Shown piece after piece: positions 11,796 through 24,230 of a DNA stretch of 64,000 bases. The translations under genes were made by a program, and so were the position numbers. This DNA comes from Diprion similis. Taxonomy: Eukaryota; Arthropoda; Insecta; Hymenoptera; Diprionidae. Position 1 is the stretch's first letter. Each line of letters opens with the position of its first letter. The stretch is from contig NC_060107.1 in NCBI RefSeq assembly GCF_021155765.1, forward strand, positions 6,558,501 through 6,622,500, read 5' to 3'. The notes below the pieces were generated by a model that made no database searches, was not told the origin of the DNA, and saw only the letters and a program-made list of their open reading frames with translations.

Positions 11796-14700
11796 TTACG
11801 AAGAATTACAATCAGTAGGTACGCCTCTGATGATTGGGAGTATTTGTTTCCTCGACGCTTGTACGTTGCCCTGTTTGAATAAAACAAGGTCGTATTTATT
11901 ACGTGTCGAAATTATCTCTTCTTCCATTAAATTCAGCGAGGGTTCTGTGTTGGATTTCAACAATCTTATAATCTGTAAACGATTAATTTGCACCATGAAA
12001 TTATCACATAGACATAAAACTAGAATCAAATGAAACTGGTCGAAAAGTCATCCCAGAATCACTTACTGTACTTTGTAGTTTGTTATTGGTCGGCGAAAAT
12101 ATGGCGATATCTCTCGTCACCGTTTCGTTTTTGAGATCTAAGCCCATCAGAACGGTCACGAAACAGCTATATTGCGTTGTAAATTCAGTGAGTGCTTCAA
12201 AGGCACCGTCCAGTTTCACAAAACTCTGAAATTATCATCCTGTTACAACGTGCAGTTTTATGCATATAGACTTCAATTATTTATCAGTGAGTAACAAATT
12301 TTGTTAATATTTGGCCAGTGCGTTATGCTTTTGAAGAATAATACAATATCCCGAATTTTCTTTCTTCTTGTCTTTAATTCCAACGTAAGGAAAAAATGTG
12401 ATCAATTTATAGAAAACGTTGCAAACTTTTCAATGAAAATGTGCAATTTAAATCATAATTTTTTCTGCATTTTACTGCGGAGCGTCCAACAGAACGTATT
12501 TTTTTTAAACAGAATTATCTCAAGTCTTTTTTTTTTGCAAGTTGAATTTCGAAATTCTTGATTCAAAAGGCTTTTTAAACGAAAAGTTTACAGTTCTAAA
12601 AACTGCCTTATCAATTGCGAACTCACAAAAAAATAAAGCGAAATTGATCACTGATCCACAATCAAAATAAGAGGTATAAGAGGACTTTAGGGATTTGGAA
12701 TTTCGCAGTCCTACATTCGCTGAAACAATCAGTTAAAATATGAATTGATCGTTGCCTGAAAATTGTGTTGGGTTGATAAAACAATGACTTTGATACCTCT
12801 ACCAAGATTGGAAGGCCTGAAATCGGTATACCGTTGGCAACCTTCAGATCTCTGATCAACAACTCCCCGGGGGTCAACCTACTGATGTCTGTTTTAGCGA
12901 AAAGGAGTTCTTTGTATTCCTTCTCTCTGTCGGAAGTAATGAACCCAATTTCCTCAAGTTTCTTAATAACTTCAGCATCGTCAGGAGTAGCTCTGTTGGC
13001 TTCGACAGAAAAGTTGACTGTGTCAACCAAGATTGGCCCTGTTGTAAACGAGGCAATTATTTACCGAGAAATTTGAGCGATATCTTGTGAATTTTGACAC
13101 AAATATGTTAAAATTACCTCGCAGGAAACTACAGATACGAGGGTCCAGAATTTTCGATTTTTTATCAATCAAAATCTTGGCAATCAAAGTTGAGCAGCTG
13201 CCAACTATTTCTATCGTAATCTCTTTCTGCGGCCACAACCACGCTGGGTCTTGTGGTCTGTGATCAATAATCTGTACAACCGAATTAGCAAGGCCTCGAC
13301 TTTCCTCGGAGAGAGTATGGTGGTCTACCAAAATAATTTCTAATTTCTTTTCACCGCTAAGAACCTCAAGACTCAACTGATCTCTGCAACACGATGGAGA
13401 AAACTGTATACGCGAATATATTTCCGTATGTACCGTATGTTCAAGGAGAACCCATATGATAATGCAAAAACTACAATTCTGATTCCAATCAATTCAATTC
13501 GTACGTCACGAGACAATATCATAAGACATTAAAACTCGATTGAATATGTAGATACCTAATAGAGAAGCATCCGTACCTTTTCGACATTTCTATCTTAAAG
13601 CCTTACAAATTCAATATTTGTGTTAAATGTTAATATTGTTGGATTGAAAGTTATTGATTTTTGTAAGGTTGATCGAAAGGTATCAAACGTCAACAGTTAT
13701 ATATCAGTGGTAGGTGACTGTAGCAGCATATGTACACCCTCCTAGTGTAACGCCCCCTTAACACTGAATTTCTGGATAATTGCGGAGGGTCGAAATCGAG
13801 TTTAGTACAAGGGTGTAAAATAACCGAACATTTCTTCCACGGGATAAAAGAAAAATATGCATGATAATTTGTTTGTTACCGTTAATTTAGAGCAATCTTT
13901 TTAATAGGATTTAAATATACATACTATACCGCAAGTATAGATATGTCACGTTCTTTTTTCATATAAAAAGCATTTTGAAATGTATTCTTGGGGGCACATG
14001 GATCAATACAAAAAAATTAATTTATTTCAGGCACCGATAAACGCCAGGCTGAAATTTGGTACAGCAGTTCATTCAAAGATTGTGAAAACAATCGGTATGA
14101 AAAGTGATTCGATGGAAAGAAAATGTACAATCTTATGTTATCGCAATATGGGGTCTCCTATTCCGAAACTGACCTGAAAGTCAACAGCTCCAGTGGTATA
14201 CTATGTTTTTCAAAATGGTATAGAACTTCAGTTTTCAAACGAAATTCTTTTTCCGGAATATTGAGCAAAGGTATCACAGCAATATCTTCACCTTTATCTT
14301 TAACATCGGTGTAATGATGGAATGCATAGACAAGAGCACACACTGCTGAATCCAAATCACACGTTGGATTACCCAATACTACTCGGACGATTTTATACCG
14401 AACTAGATTATCCTGTAACCGTAAAAGTACAAAAAAAAAAGAATCAGGAATTTTATTTTCAATGTCATTATTTCCTCGAGATTAAAGTTTATATTTCCCA
14501 AGGAGAAATCAGTTCGGCTCTTCAGCATTTACTTATCTAACTATTACTTCATAGAATGTTGTATCATAAATTATCAGGAAATGAGAAGAGATATGTTGAA
14601 TAATATCAAAGACAATTAATCTTTTTTCAATTGAAAATATAGTGTTTCTAGTCAAGTATCTTGGACTCAAAAAAATACTTGTTTCATCATATTCGTATGA

Positions 14701-15237
14701 GAAAATAAATTTGACCTAAGTCAATGTCCAATTCCCAATATGAAGAAATTAAATTAAATTTACAGTGGTACCAACATCGGTGTTACCGTTTTGCTGAAAA
14801 TATTTCTAAGAAAGTTTCGTTGAAATATTTCCTGAAATATTCACAGTAATGTTCTAGAAATATTTTCTACGAATGTACTGTTGAAGAATACATTTTTACA
14901 TTCAGGTGATTGCAATTATGATCATTATTTTATGAAATTTGGATATGATTTATCTCGCGCATGAATATCAGAAGTGTCGTGATATTCTTGTATATAAACT
15001 TAAACTATCGTAACTGTCAATAATTCTGCAATTGTTTACTTAAAAATGACCATAACCGTCTGCTAATAGCCAAAATGAAGGGATCTAATATTCACAAAAA
15101 TAAGTTTGTATTCTTTTGACTGAATATAAAAACTAATGTCACTAATTATTGCGAAAATTTTAGTTCATAAGATATGTAGACCAATAATTAAATGTAATTA
15201 CCAAAGAAGCTTTTGATGCTTCCAGAAAGGAATCCAT
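11796..15237 (-). CDS. prune: Exopolyphosphatase/phosphodiesterase PRUNE1 homologue (DHH family), complete, 6 coding exons
   Basis: Prune proteins are cytosolic DHH-DHHA2 metal-dependent phosphoesterases with short-chain polyphosphatase and cyclic-nucleotide phosphodiesterase activity; in Drosophila the gene interacts genetically with awd. Minus-strand exons: 15202-15237, 14174-14412, 13118-13383, 12803-13038, 12067-12225, 11796-11972. They join in phase to 1113 nt (370 aa), near the length of Drosophila prune. Visible motifs: VVLGNPTCDLDSAV near the N-terminus (metal-binding Asp motif), VDHH (the DHH signature), IIDHRPQDP and VGSCSTL. The DHHA2 C-terminal domain ends in QASRKQILPIIRG, a characteristic prune tail. 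The 12-codon first exon starts MDSFLEASKAS, like prune N-termini. All catalytic motifs look intact. It is transcribed away from the zinc-finger gene at 16083. Confidence 0.93.
14413..15201 (-). other. Large first intron of prune
   Basis: A 789-nt AT-rich intron between the 12-codon first exon and exon 2. It contains several ATATTT/AAATATTTC repeats around 14790-14870 but no recognisable coding sequence or element. Confidence 0.7.
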
Positions 15238-16082
15238 AATTTACAAAGATAATGCCTTGATACAGGTTAGAAATTTTACCATGGACTATTTACAACATGA
15301 AGACTGTACAGACTTGATACGGACTGTGTGGGCGGTTAACTAATTATAAAGATAGGTTTGGAGGAATAATATTCCACTAATAACCCAGTTGTTTCGAAAT
15401 TTGGTGCCCAATAATGGGATGTAAACACGGCCAGTAACCCATATTGGCAATTGGCATTGGGCACGGTAAAAACATGGATACGGTGAAAATATCAGAGATG
15501 GCCAAAAATCCTATACTTGGAGCATCGCATGTATCCTTCTGTAGTGCGTTCCAAAATTAGTTGGGAGCGCAAAAAACTCCCTAGGACAGAAGTGAAGCTA
15601 TCCACGAACGCGGCAGTGCAAAAGAGATAAAAGATCTGTCTCTCGGTCTCACGGCTGCCAACCAATGAAAATCTCCAGAAAATGTATAGGGAATAAACAC
15701 CGCAATTTTTTAATTTCTGATGAATTAGCTGCATAAAATCGATATCGTGTTCTGTTTTAGACATCATATTTATGTTTTACATCGAGCGCTCGACGCACGC
15801 GCGGTATCAAACACAAAACTTCAAACAACTAGGGATTTTTACTTTAAAACCACGTGTGATTGGTCAGTCGTTCAACTGTTTCCAGGTATAAACAAGGTAT
15901 AAACGGTGTGTATTGTTCAGTGGGCAGCTCACAATCGGATGTCCCTAAAGTCAATGTTGATGTAGCGTATGTTAAACATTTATTTGTGTTAAAAAGTCGC
16001 CTCATTGTCAGTTCCACCAAATAATAAGTCATGCTATTTATTTCATCGTTCATATTCACTTATCACTGACTTGATCATCGGA
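15238..16082. promoter_or_regulatory. Divergent intergenic region, prune / ZAD zinc finger
   Basis: 845 nt separate two start codons that face away from each other, so both promoters must lie here unless non-coding exons extend elsewhere. A CpG-rich patch with GCGCTCGACGCACGCGCGG at about 15785-15805 is a candidate core. The two minus-strand open frames in this interval resemble no family and are probably leader sequence or chance. Confidence 0.45.
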
Positions 16083-18511
16083 ATGGATATGGTGTGTAGG
16101 TTATGCCTTTGCGATGAGCCCAATTTGACTCCAATATTTTATGCGAGCAAATGCACATCGAAGCTACAATTACAAATTCAAAATTATTGTTCTATAGAGG
16201 TCAGTAAATTTAAATAATGTAGCAATTTTCATTACGGATCATACTATCATAGCAATAAATGATCAAATCTACTTGTTAATTCCAGGTAACGCAGAATGAT
16301 GCTTTGCCTAAAATGATATGTAGTTGTTGTAAAGATAAATTGACATCTATTGATGAGTTTAAAACGCAGTGCGAGCATTCTGATCTAAAACTAAGGGAAT
16401 ATTACAAAATTTTCTCGCCAAAGCAAACGTCTCATTCAGTTTTCAAAGCACTTAAGGTAAGAATATGTTTGTGAAATAAGGTGTGAAAACTTGGTGCAAT
16501 TATACAATTCTTTGCACATTTTTTAACATTGCTGTTTGAAAATATTTTCACAAAATATATCAATTCTTACAAAAATTTTTCGTAAACATTTTGCAGTGCA
16601 TACTTTTATTTCTGTAAAATATCTGCCATAACATACTATTGGGTTCGAAAAATCTTTAATTTTCTAACTGTTGACATATGCTCTATAATGAGTTTAGCGT
16701 ATCGAATTGTAATGTAATTGAACTAAATCATCCTGCGACATTACATTCAATGCATATTTTTCGAATCCTTCAGATATTTCTTAACTATTTGCCATGTGAA
16801 AGAATCTTGACAAATGTTCTGTGCGAATGTGGCTTCCTTGACATTGTTCAACGATAAATACATTTGAGGTATTCACTTTGTCCCTCATGACCATTCTTCT
16901 CAGGTCCATTTTAATTTTCTCCCACAATTGTCTTTCCCCTTGCCCTGAGGGTTTGAACACCGTCTGATAAACCTTGGATCCGTATTATTTGTGAAGCTTT
17001 TGCATCTGCCTTTGCCTCTTCTCTCTTATAGCAGTTTTTAAATTTGCATTGAACCATTGAGGATAGAATGAAAAACCTGAAAGCTTGTTATTGAAATATT
17101 ACAAGAAGTAGACTGGAGAATAATTTTTACATAGTGAATCAACCATGAAATTGATCAATTTATTCCTTTCGAGAATTGCTGTCCAATTTACACTGGCTAA
17201 GTTGGTCTTAATAAGGCTATAGCTCGCTCTATTAAAATCAAATCATTGTTTTGAATAAACAATACTCCGAATACATGAACACCAAAACCAAATGGCAGCG
17301 AAAACTCCAGAACTAACTGATCAACTGAATTTTTTTTCACCGGCACTACATGCATCAACATTGAATCATTAGGTGTTTCTTGCTTTCTTATTTCAATCAA
17401 CACTCACTTTTAGGATATCGGCGTTCAGACGGATGATAATATTGAAAGTAACCCACTATTTCCGATAAATTCCCTCCTTGACATACATCAAAATGAAATA
17501 TATAAGGTAAACGTTACGCCTGTTTCACTGGAGATGATAGATAGCTATGCCGCTGCTGATGATGATAAAGATGATGATGATGATGATGAAGAAAGCAACA
17601 AATTTGAATCTGTCATGAATGGAATACATTCAACAAATAATCTAGAAATTGAGGACTGCTATGTGCACAAGGATAATTCAAAGGTTAAAAGGCTACGAGT
17701 ACGATTGCATACTGATAAAGTCTTGACGGGCAAGAGAGTGAAGCTGCCAAAAAAAAAGGAAAAATTCGATTGTCATTTGTGTCAAAAAGTATATGTTTCT
17801 AAGAAAGCATTACTGAAGCATACCGAGGCACATATGAAAAACGAAATCGTGATGTGTAATGTCTGCAATAAAACGTTCAATAATAGTGAAAAGTTAAGCG
17901 AACATATGAAAAAGCACAGTGATGCTATGGATTTTAAATGCGAAGTGTGCGGTATGCCGTTCAAAGAACGTGTGAAACTAAACTTTCATCTACGGGTGCA
18001 CGGCAAGGGTCCTTTAATAAACACGGACAAACAATATTTATGTGATATGTGCAGCCGAACTTTTGCTTCCAAGTCGGGACTACGATTTCACTTGAAATCA
18101 CACGCTGGTAATAAACCTTACACATGTAAATTCTGTAGTAAAAGCTTTACCATTCCGAGCTACAAAAAAAGACACGAGCGAACTCATACAGGTGACAAAC
18201 ATTTCGTTTGTCATATATGTAGTGCTGCTTTCGCCTCGGCGAATGGATTGAAGTATCACTTACGGTCACACACGGGTGAAGCTAATTATCACTGCGATAC
18301 TTGTGGCAAATCGTTTAGGCGCCATAAGTACCTCAAAGAGCACACTTTCATTCATACGGGAGAAAAACCGTTTGTCTGTAAGATGTGCGGCTCTGCATAT
18401 GGAAACTCGGGAAGTTTGTTCGTACACGAAAAAAAGTGCAAAACTAAGCATTCTGTTGGATATATTGCTTCTTCAAAATTAGAGCCACAGATCTCATTTC
18501 AACCTAATTAA
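16083..18511 (+). CDS. ZAD and C2H2 zinc-finger transcription factor, 3 exons
   Basis: Nuclear DNA-binding protein of the large insect ZAD-ZnF family. Exons 16083-16199, 16286-16456 and 17414-18511 join in phase 0 to 1386 nt (461 aa). The ZAD occupies about residues 4-80: the first Cys pair is C5-C8 (VCRLC) and the second pair, CSCC (C51/C54), lies at the start of exon 2. An acidic Asp-rich segment follows at about 144-157 (DDDKDDDDDDEES). Eight tandem fingers then run to the C-terminus. Seven are C2H2, and the last ends His-x-Cys (C2HC) rather than His-His. Fingers 4-8 use TGDK/TGEKP-type linkers, as expected for sequence-specific DNA binding. I do not recognise the orthologue, because this family expands by lineage. 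An alternative in-frame start is two codons downstream (MVCRLC). Confidence 0.88.
16830..17403 (-). mobile_element. Degraded non-LTR retrotransposon (LINE) endonuclease-region relic
   Basis: The minus strand of zinc-finger gene intron 2 reads, in broken frames, peptides typical of the end of a LINE endonuclease domain and the following linker. Around 17090-17200 it gives NWTAILERNKLINFMVDSLC then YSPV. Around 17020-17080 it gives YPQWFNANLKTAIREKR, like the PWFN-x-L-K-x-I-x-x-K motif of many LINEs. A further open stretch lies at 17197-17403. Stops and frame changes show that it is dead. The family cannot be named by eye. Confidence 0.45.
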
Positions 18512-19426
18512 AAGTTTAGGTTGCATAAGTTGAATAATTGTGATATTTAATAATTTAGCATCAACCATTAATGAGCTGGAATTTTATAGTCTTTAATGCT
18601 TTAACTGTACTTGCAAGTCTTACAAATATCTCTCTCGCTGTGTCGTTTGTCGTTAATATTGAAATGAATGATCGAAACAACCATTTATTTCTACCAAACT
18701 TAGGCACTTGAAAATTATTGTAATTGAAAATTAATAGGAGCAAATAAATTAAAAGTCTTTTTTTATTGTTTGAACTTAGGATTATAATTTATAAACAGAT
18801 ATTTGTACTATTCACATAAATTCTTCGTAATAGAATAAATTTTGGATTAATTTTTTTAAATCCATCTTCATAATTCAGTGAATACGCAAAACTGTAATTA
18901 GCATTTCGTACAATTTTTAATACGTAAGTGACGCACACGATCTGTATCATGTCTAATACAATGTGTCTAATATTCACGATAGATATAACTGATAATTAAT
19001 ATATGTAACATCCCTAAGTAATAATATATAAAATTTATATACATCGTTATTTTACTATATTCATCTCTTTGGTAAAGCATTGGGATACAATCAAATGGCA
19101 TTTGATGAAACTAAAAATATCGAGAATGCCATTTTAGAGTACTTATCAGTGGTAGTGAAAAAATTCTTTAGGCACGATGTGTTGGAATAATTACTCAAAA
19201 GCAAACAATCTCTCAAGCGCGGTGAGAATCACCACTTGCTGATTGATTGGATCTAGTGAACTCCTACTACTATATTATTAAAAAAAAACGTGTTTCTTGT
19301 ATCGATTGCAGTGTCTTTTGCTACAATTAGATACAATAGTACTATTAATTAAGTCCTGACATGGTTCAACATTAATGATTTCGTATTATTTCCGCACACA
19401 AATCAGCCTCCGAATACCTGGACGTA
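18512..19426. other. Convergent 3' flanks of the zinc-finger and scabrous-like genes
   Basis: AT-rich interval between two converging genes. An AATAAA at 18743-18748 lies 230 nt after the zinc-finger stop and is a plausible polyadenylation signal for that gene. No other feature is seen. Confidence 0.5.
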
Positions 19427-22400
19427 TCAACATTCTTGTTTACGTTGTATAGACATTTCCGAGGATGCAACAGCCATCCACTCGTTAGTGGGTGACTGAA
19501 ACCACGTGAGTCCCAAAGAATATCTACCATTGAGATTAGCGTGCTGACAATGACTGAACCACCAACCGCCGTGATAATTGGCAGCACAGTCAGTTGAGCT
19601 TATATCCAAGTCTCGGTCCTTCGCACTAAAAGCCATTCCATTCTGGTACGACAATGCGTCTGTAGCATTTCCCGAGTAGCCCGAAACATGGAGCCTGTAG
19701 TTGGCCTCATCGGAATCGACCCTGAACGATTCGTATTCCGCCCTCCAGTGCCCGCCGTAGATGTCAACGAGATCAATCCTCAATCGCGTGCAGTTATCTC
19801 TTGTCAGTCGGTGCAGCGCTTCATTTCCGACCCAAAATTCGTTGACCGGTGATCCGAACCCTGTTGCGTAATCGTTCCAAGATCTATCGAATTCGACCAT
19901 TCCATCGATTCGTCGTGCTACGACTAACCATCCTTTATTACAAGACGCGAGCAAAGGGGCACCTGGGCCTGGTGCAAAAAGAGTTAGTCCATCTCTGTCG
20001 TTGCAGTTTCCAGGAAGAGCATCGACTATCAGTCTGTATTGGTCTTCCACGTGCTCCAGTTCGTGAGTGATGTTCGTCGCCGTATCCAAAGACTGGGTCA
20101 AATCGAGGGTCGCCAAAGTACCGTTTATGTTCCCAATCATTTCCTGTTGCTGGTCGCTCTTCTCTTGCAGTTTGGAAGCACTTACGCTCAGAGCTTGCAC
20201 CATTCGCCGTAAATTTCCAAGTTCCTCACGCGTCAGAGAAAGTTCTGCTGCTTTCTTCGCCGCGTTCACATCCAATCGTGCTATTTCTCGTTTCATATCC
20301 GGTTGATTGGTGTCAACTTTGTCTTCGATTGCTTGGACAGATTCGAACAGTTCCACCATCGATTCCCTTAACTTCGACACAGCCGTTACTTCGCGTGATA
20401 TGTTGAATAATTGTTTTGAAAAACTGTGCTGAACGCTTTCTAAGGCGGCTAAATGCTTGGTTACATAATCTTGATTTTCGTATATCACACGTTTCTCAAC
20501 GAGTCCGCGTTTCCGAGACACCATTGAAATCTTACGCTCGAGATTCATCAGACGCTCTTCCATATAACGATTCGACGACGCTCGTAAAAGACTATGGCGC
20601 GTGTGGTGATTGATGTGTTGTCTTCTGACCTCGTTGTAAATATTATTGTGCTGGAGAGATGGGTTATCCTTGTAGTGCATAGATAGCTCAGGTCGGCATT
20701 TCAAGGATTTCATTTCAATCTGGACACTTGACATCTGTAACAAAAAAATAAACAGTTCGTTAGATCATACTGACGATCCAAAAATACGTTATGCACGGAC
20801 GGTCATAATTATCCATCTATACATGGTCACAATCATTATTGTCATTTTTGAGCACGTGGGTCTAGTGCGAACCCAATTAAATTCAGAGCGCAGGGTGGCT
20901 CGAGTGAGGGGATACACCGTGAAATTATTGGGAAGTCAAATGCTCGATCCGCCTGCGAGTCGAGGTATAACCCACTTGGCATCCCACTACATACCATATG
21001 GCATATGGCATCCCGTAGGTAAACGATAAATTCGCGTCTGACGCTTAATATTTTGTTAAACTTTGCCGGGACCGATTTTAACAAATGCGTTAGTTTTTTT
21101 AGGGAAGCAGCCTGTCTACGTGTTAACAAAATATTATCCAAGATTGTTAAAGATTTTCGCGAATACACCAAATATTTCTACAAATTGATAGTTTTTTACG
21201 TTATTTAGAAAACTCCAGAGTAAGTCCGTTAATACTAATCAGATTTTAACTGAGAATGTTTCAGCGCTCATGAATATTTCTTCAGAGAAAGCCGGAGAAG
21301 CATGTTTCGAGAGAGAATATTGCTTAAACTCTGCCAATTAAACTTTCGCAAGACGAACATGAATATTGTCCGAGAAATTTGTCCGCAATGCTGAGTGAAG
21401 ATTTTACCAGAGTAAATGCGAGAGTATACCTGTACGAAAAAGTGCAGTACACGCATGATAATTAGTGAAAGAAATGCAATGTGTATATGTATAGCAGTAA
21501 CGATCACAGGCATAAAAGTGCAATGTGCAATGTTTGATTCACAGCACTGCTAATACCCACAGAATTTGTGTTAGGTATACCACCGGTGTAAAATAGGGGC
21601 CGAAGGGACTATATATAATATAAGCAATCGTCAAAGCCTTTACCCCATAGCTGTGTTCTTCGACGCAGGTAAATTAAGCAGATGACGAGCGATGGGATAC
21701 GGCTGGCTACACGCCAGGTGCAGTTGAGAGTGATGCGGACCGAGGGGCGGGAGGGGGGAATGCGTTCGTACCACGCATCGTCCCTGCAAGTTGGAAAGGT
21801 GCAACGGGGGTATGGGTAGGTCGAGCATCGGAATGGAACGCAGGGCAGGGAGAAAAGGGGAACCATGTTGCGGCAGCTGCTACCCGCCAAAACGAAAAAT
21901 ATAAAAGAAAGAATCGAACGGGCCGGCTGCCAGTGCCTGCTGCCCGGCAGGTGTACTCTGCCCTCATGTAAATAAGGCCTCTGTACTCTGGCAAATAACA
22001 CGAGCTGGTCACAACCGCCGGGGGAAAGTCAAACGAAATTAGAAGAACAACTTGTCGCGTTGCGGATCACAAGGATGCAATTCTGTGCAACTTTCAAGCG
22101 GATCGGATCGTATAAGGCTCGCTAACTTCTAAGCAACTCATACATACACTGTATAATTCAGGCGTACGAGTGAAAACATTTCGGTCATTCTATGTTACCC
22201 TGCTCGGTACAGGAATTTAATTTTCTAGTTTGCAATTATAAGATCATAACACATTGTTGGTTGTCAAAAGTTGTAATTCTATCTCAGTGATCTGCCAAGA
22301 TATCAGTAAATGGAATGAGGGGTGGAACAAGCATAAAAATATCCTTTTTACGCATCCTTGCAGATTCTGCTGTGTTGAAAATTATAGGATGCGTCGATTT

Positions 22401-23971
22401 TTTATTAGATTATAGGTTTACCTGACTAACGACGTCCGCGCACGAGCGCGAAATCTGAGTGGATCGTTCTTTGACCGTCCCGATATCCACGCGCATCGTG
22501 CCCAGGGTTGCTTCGATACGCGTGATCCTTACTCCGAGGCTTCGGATCCCGCGACCGACTTCGGCTACGTCACCACGAAGAAGAGTTAACTCGCTACGCA
22601 TCCTGGAACGCTCGGCAAGTTCCTCGCTAGCGTTTCTCGTTCTGAGTACTTCGGCAACTTCGGCTTGTAGTTCAGTTACAGCGCTCCCCAACCAGCGTAC
22701 CCTTAACTTTTCATTCTTCGCTTCGTTGCCACTTCCACCGCGAAGTAGCGTCACTTCCTTCCTGCGGAAACGATCATTATGTATTTCATGCATTACGATG
22801 TACTCCTTTTGTAAAATCAATTAGAAAGATAGCGTAAAAATGGTAAATTCGATGAAAAAACGTATAAAATATACTTTCTACAAGTATGGATGGTAAATAT
22901 TTCTGGAATATTTTTGTACGGCGTATATTATATATGGTTCAACGGTTATCAATCGATCACAATCAACGCTCTAAATGAATTTGTCAATGTCAGCTAATAG
23001 AAGCAGCAAAATGAACATCTACTTGTGCGACCAATTCATGAAAATTATCTTGGCACATAATCGTTATTGCTAAATTAAGCAGCTGACTAATTTTTATCGA
23101 TGCGCGAGAATACGATGTCATTTCTCATCATCTTCGTAGATACATACAATATAAAACGTACAAATTTAGAATCCTCCAAAATTTATTTTTTGGTGTCTCA
23201 GTTTCAGGATATTCTACCCATTGGATCCATTATAGGTACACATAGCACTCCGAATTAAACATCAAATCGTTAGTAACTTGACTTTCATTTTTGCCTTTTT
23301 ACAATACAATAATTTCTGAACTACATATTGGCTTGTCGAAGACTGTTTCTAGTAGCTAAGGGGTAATTGAACTGTTTAAATACGTCATCTAGAAGCCAAC
23401 CCCTATTCTACATTTGGATTAATGGCACGAGTGTTGTTCATGCGAAAGATAAAATACCTGATTTTTGAAAAAAACAATTCTAATATAATATTTTTCGATT
23501 TAAAATGTAGTTAACGTTATCTGATAAATAATAATGAAAAATCGTCCATACTGGTACTGCCCAACTTTTAGTTGAAGCTAATATGCACGTGGCTTCTATT
23601 GGGTCAGATAAACACACCAACAGTGATGAACTAACTTTCAAGCATTTAGTCGGACGTACGCTGCAATTTCATATCATTTTACACCCCGACATTTGGCCTT
23701 AAATTAAGCTACTATTTTTTTAGTAATCAGTTTATCCATACCTCAACTGTTTGACTTCATTTTTCAGTACAATCAATTCCGTGTTTTTCTCAATGGCGCG
23801 CTTCAGGCTACTTTCCAAAGCATTGTACTCTTCTTGCCGATGACTTAAAAGCGCCTCCACTTGTTCTTGCAAAAACTTAACCGTCATCGTAAGATCTTCA
23901 CTGGCTGTTGTGCCAATTGTTACAACCATCATCACTAAAACTAAAACCAACCACTCCGTTGTTTTCCACAT
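19427..23971 (-). CDS. sca: Scabrous-like secreted coiled-coil fibrinogen-domain protein, 3 exons
   Basis: Scabrous is a secreted fibrinogen-related glycoprotein that modulates Notch during neural precursor spacing in Drosophila. Minus-strand exons 23742-23971, 22422-22761 and 19427-20734 join in phase to 1878 nt (625 aa). A signal peptide (about 1-24, MWKTTEW then a Leu/Val-rich core) precedes long coiled-coil heptads through exons 1 and 2 (for example VTELQAEVAEVLRTRNASEE) and the first half of exon 3. The C-terminal fibrinogen domain (about the last 210 residues) has GWLVVARRIDG, NEFWVGNEALH, the calcium-site stretch KDRDLDISSTDCA and YHGGWWFSHC with NLNGRY. Several N-glycosylation sequons are present. 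The architecture, rather than a remembered alignment, is the basis for the scabrous name; another insect fibrinogen-related protein is possible. Introns are 1.7 and 1.0 kb. Confidence 0.78.
20735..22421 (-). other. Intron 2 of the scabrous-like gene
   Basis: 1687-nt intron. It is AT-rich except for a GC-richer patch at about 21700-21990. Open frames in that patch are low-complexity Pro/Ser-rich or antisense and have no family support. A short palindrome (CCATATGGCATATGG) sits at about 20994-21008. Confidence 0.6.
22762..23741 (-). other. Intron 1 of the scabrous-like gene
   Basis: 980-nt AT-rich intron. The only motif noted is a CACGTG box at 23586-23591, the kind of site bound by bHLH-Orange repressors. 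A single hexamer is weak evidence. Confidence 0.5.
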
Positions 23972-24136
23972 ACCGTAAAAATGTGATGTACAACAATTTT
24001 CGCGAACTCTGCAACTATTTCTGATTACAGCGAAAGCCTACAATCGCGTTACAATTATTTCATCAAGTATGAAGCTGTGCTTGGTATATTCTCATTCGAC
24101 TGAATGGTAGATTGAAACCCTGAACGCCATGGGCAT

Positions 24137-24230
24137 ACTGACACCGCTATAGCCGAGGGAGAGCTTATATTAGCGGCTGGACAAAGGGCCCGCGCCGTTA
24201 CGGCTCCGTGGAGCTCCGCGGAGCAGGTGT
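24137..24230 (-). promoter_or_regulatory. Core promoter of the scabrous-like gene: Inr, TATA and E-box
   Basis: Read on the minus strand, a TATA element (ATATAAG, plus coordinates 24164-24170) lies 31 nt upstream of the A of an arthropod initiator TCAGT (24137-24141). The predicted start site is therefore about 24139, giving a leader of roughly 170 nt before the ATG at 23971. About 85 nt further upstream, GCAGGTGT (plus strand, 24223-24230) fits the proneural bHLH E-box consensus. Drosophila scabrous is a known direct proneural target, so the arrangement fits the gene. Confidence 0.6.

Noticed and set aside
22459-22824. 121-codon Ser/Arg-rich plus-strand frame
   Set aside because: Exact antisense shadow of exon 2 of the scabrous-like gene.
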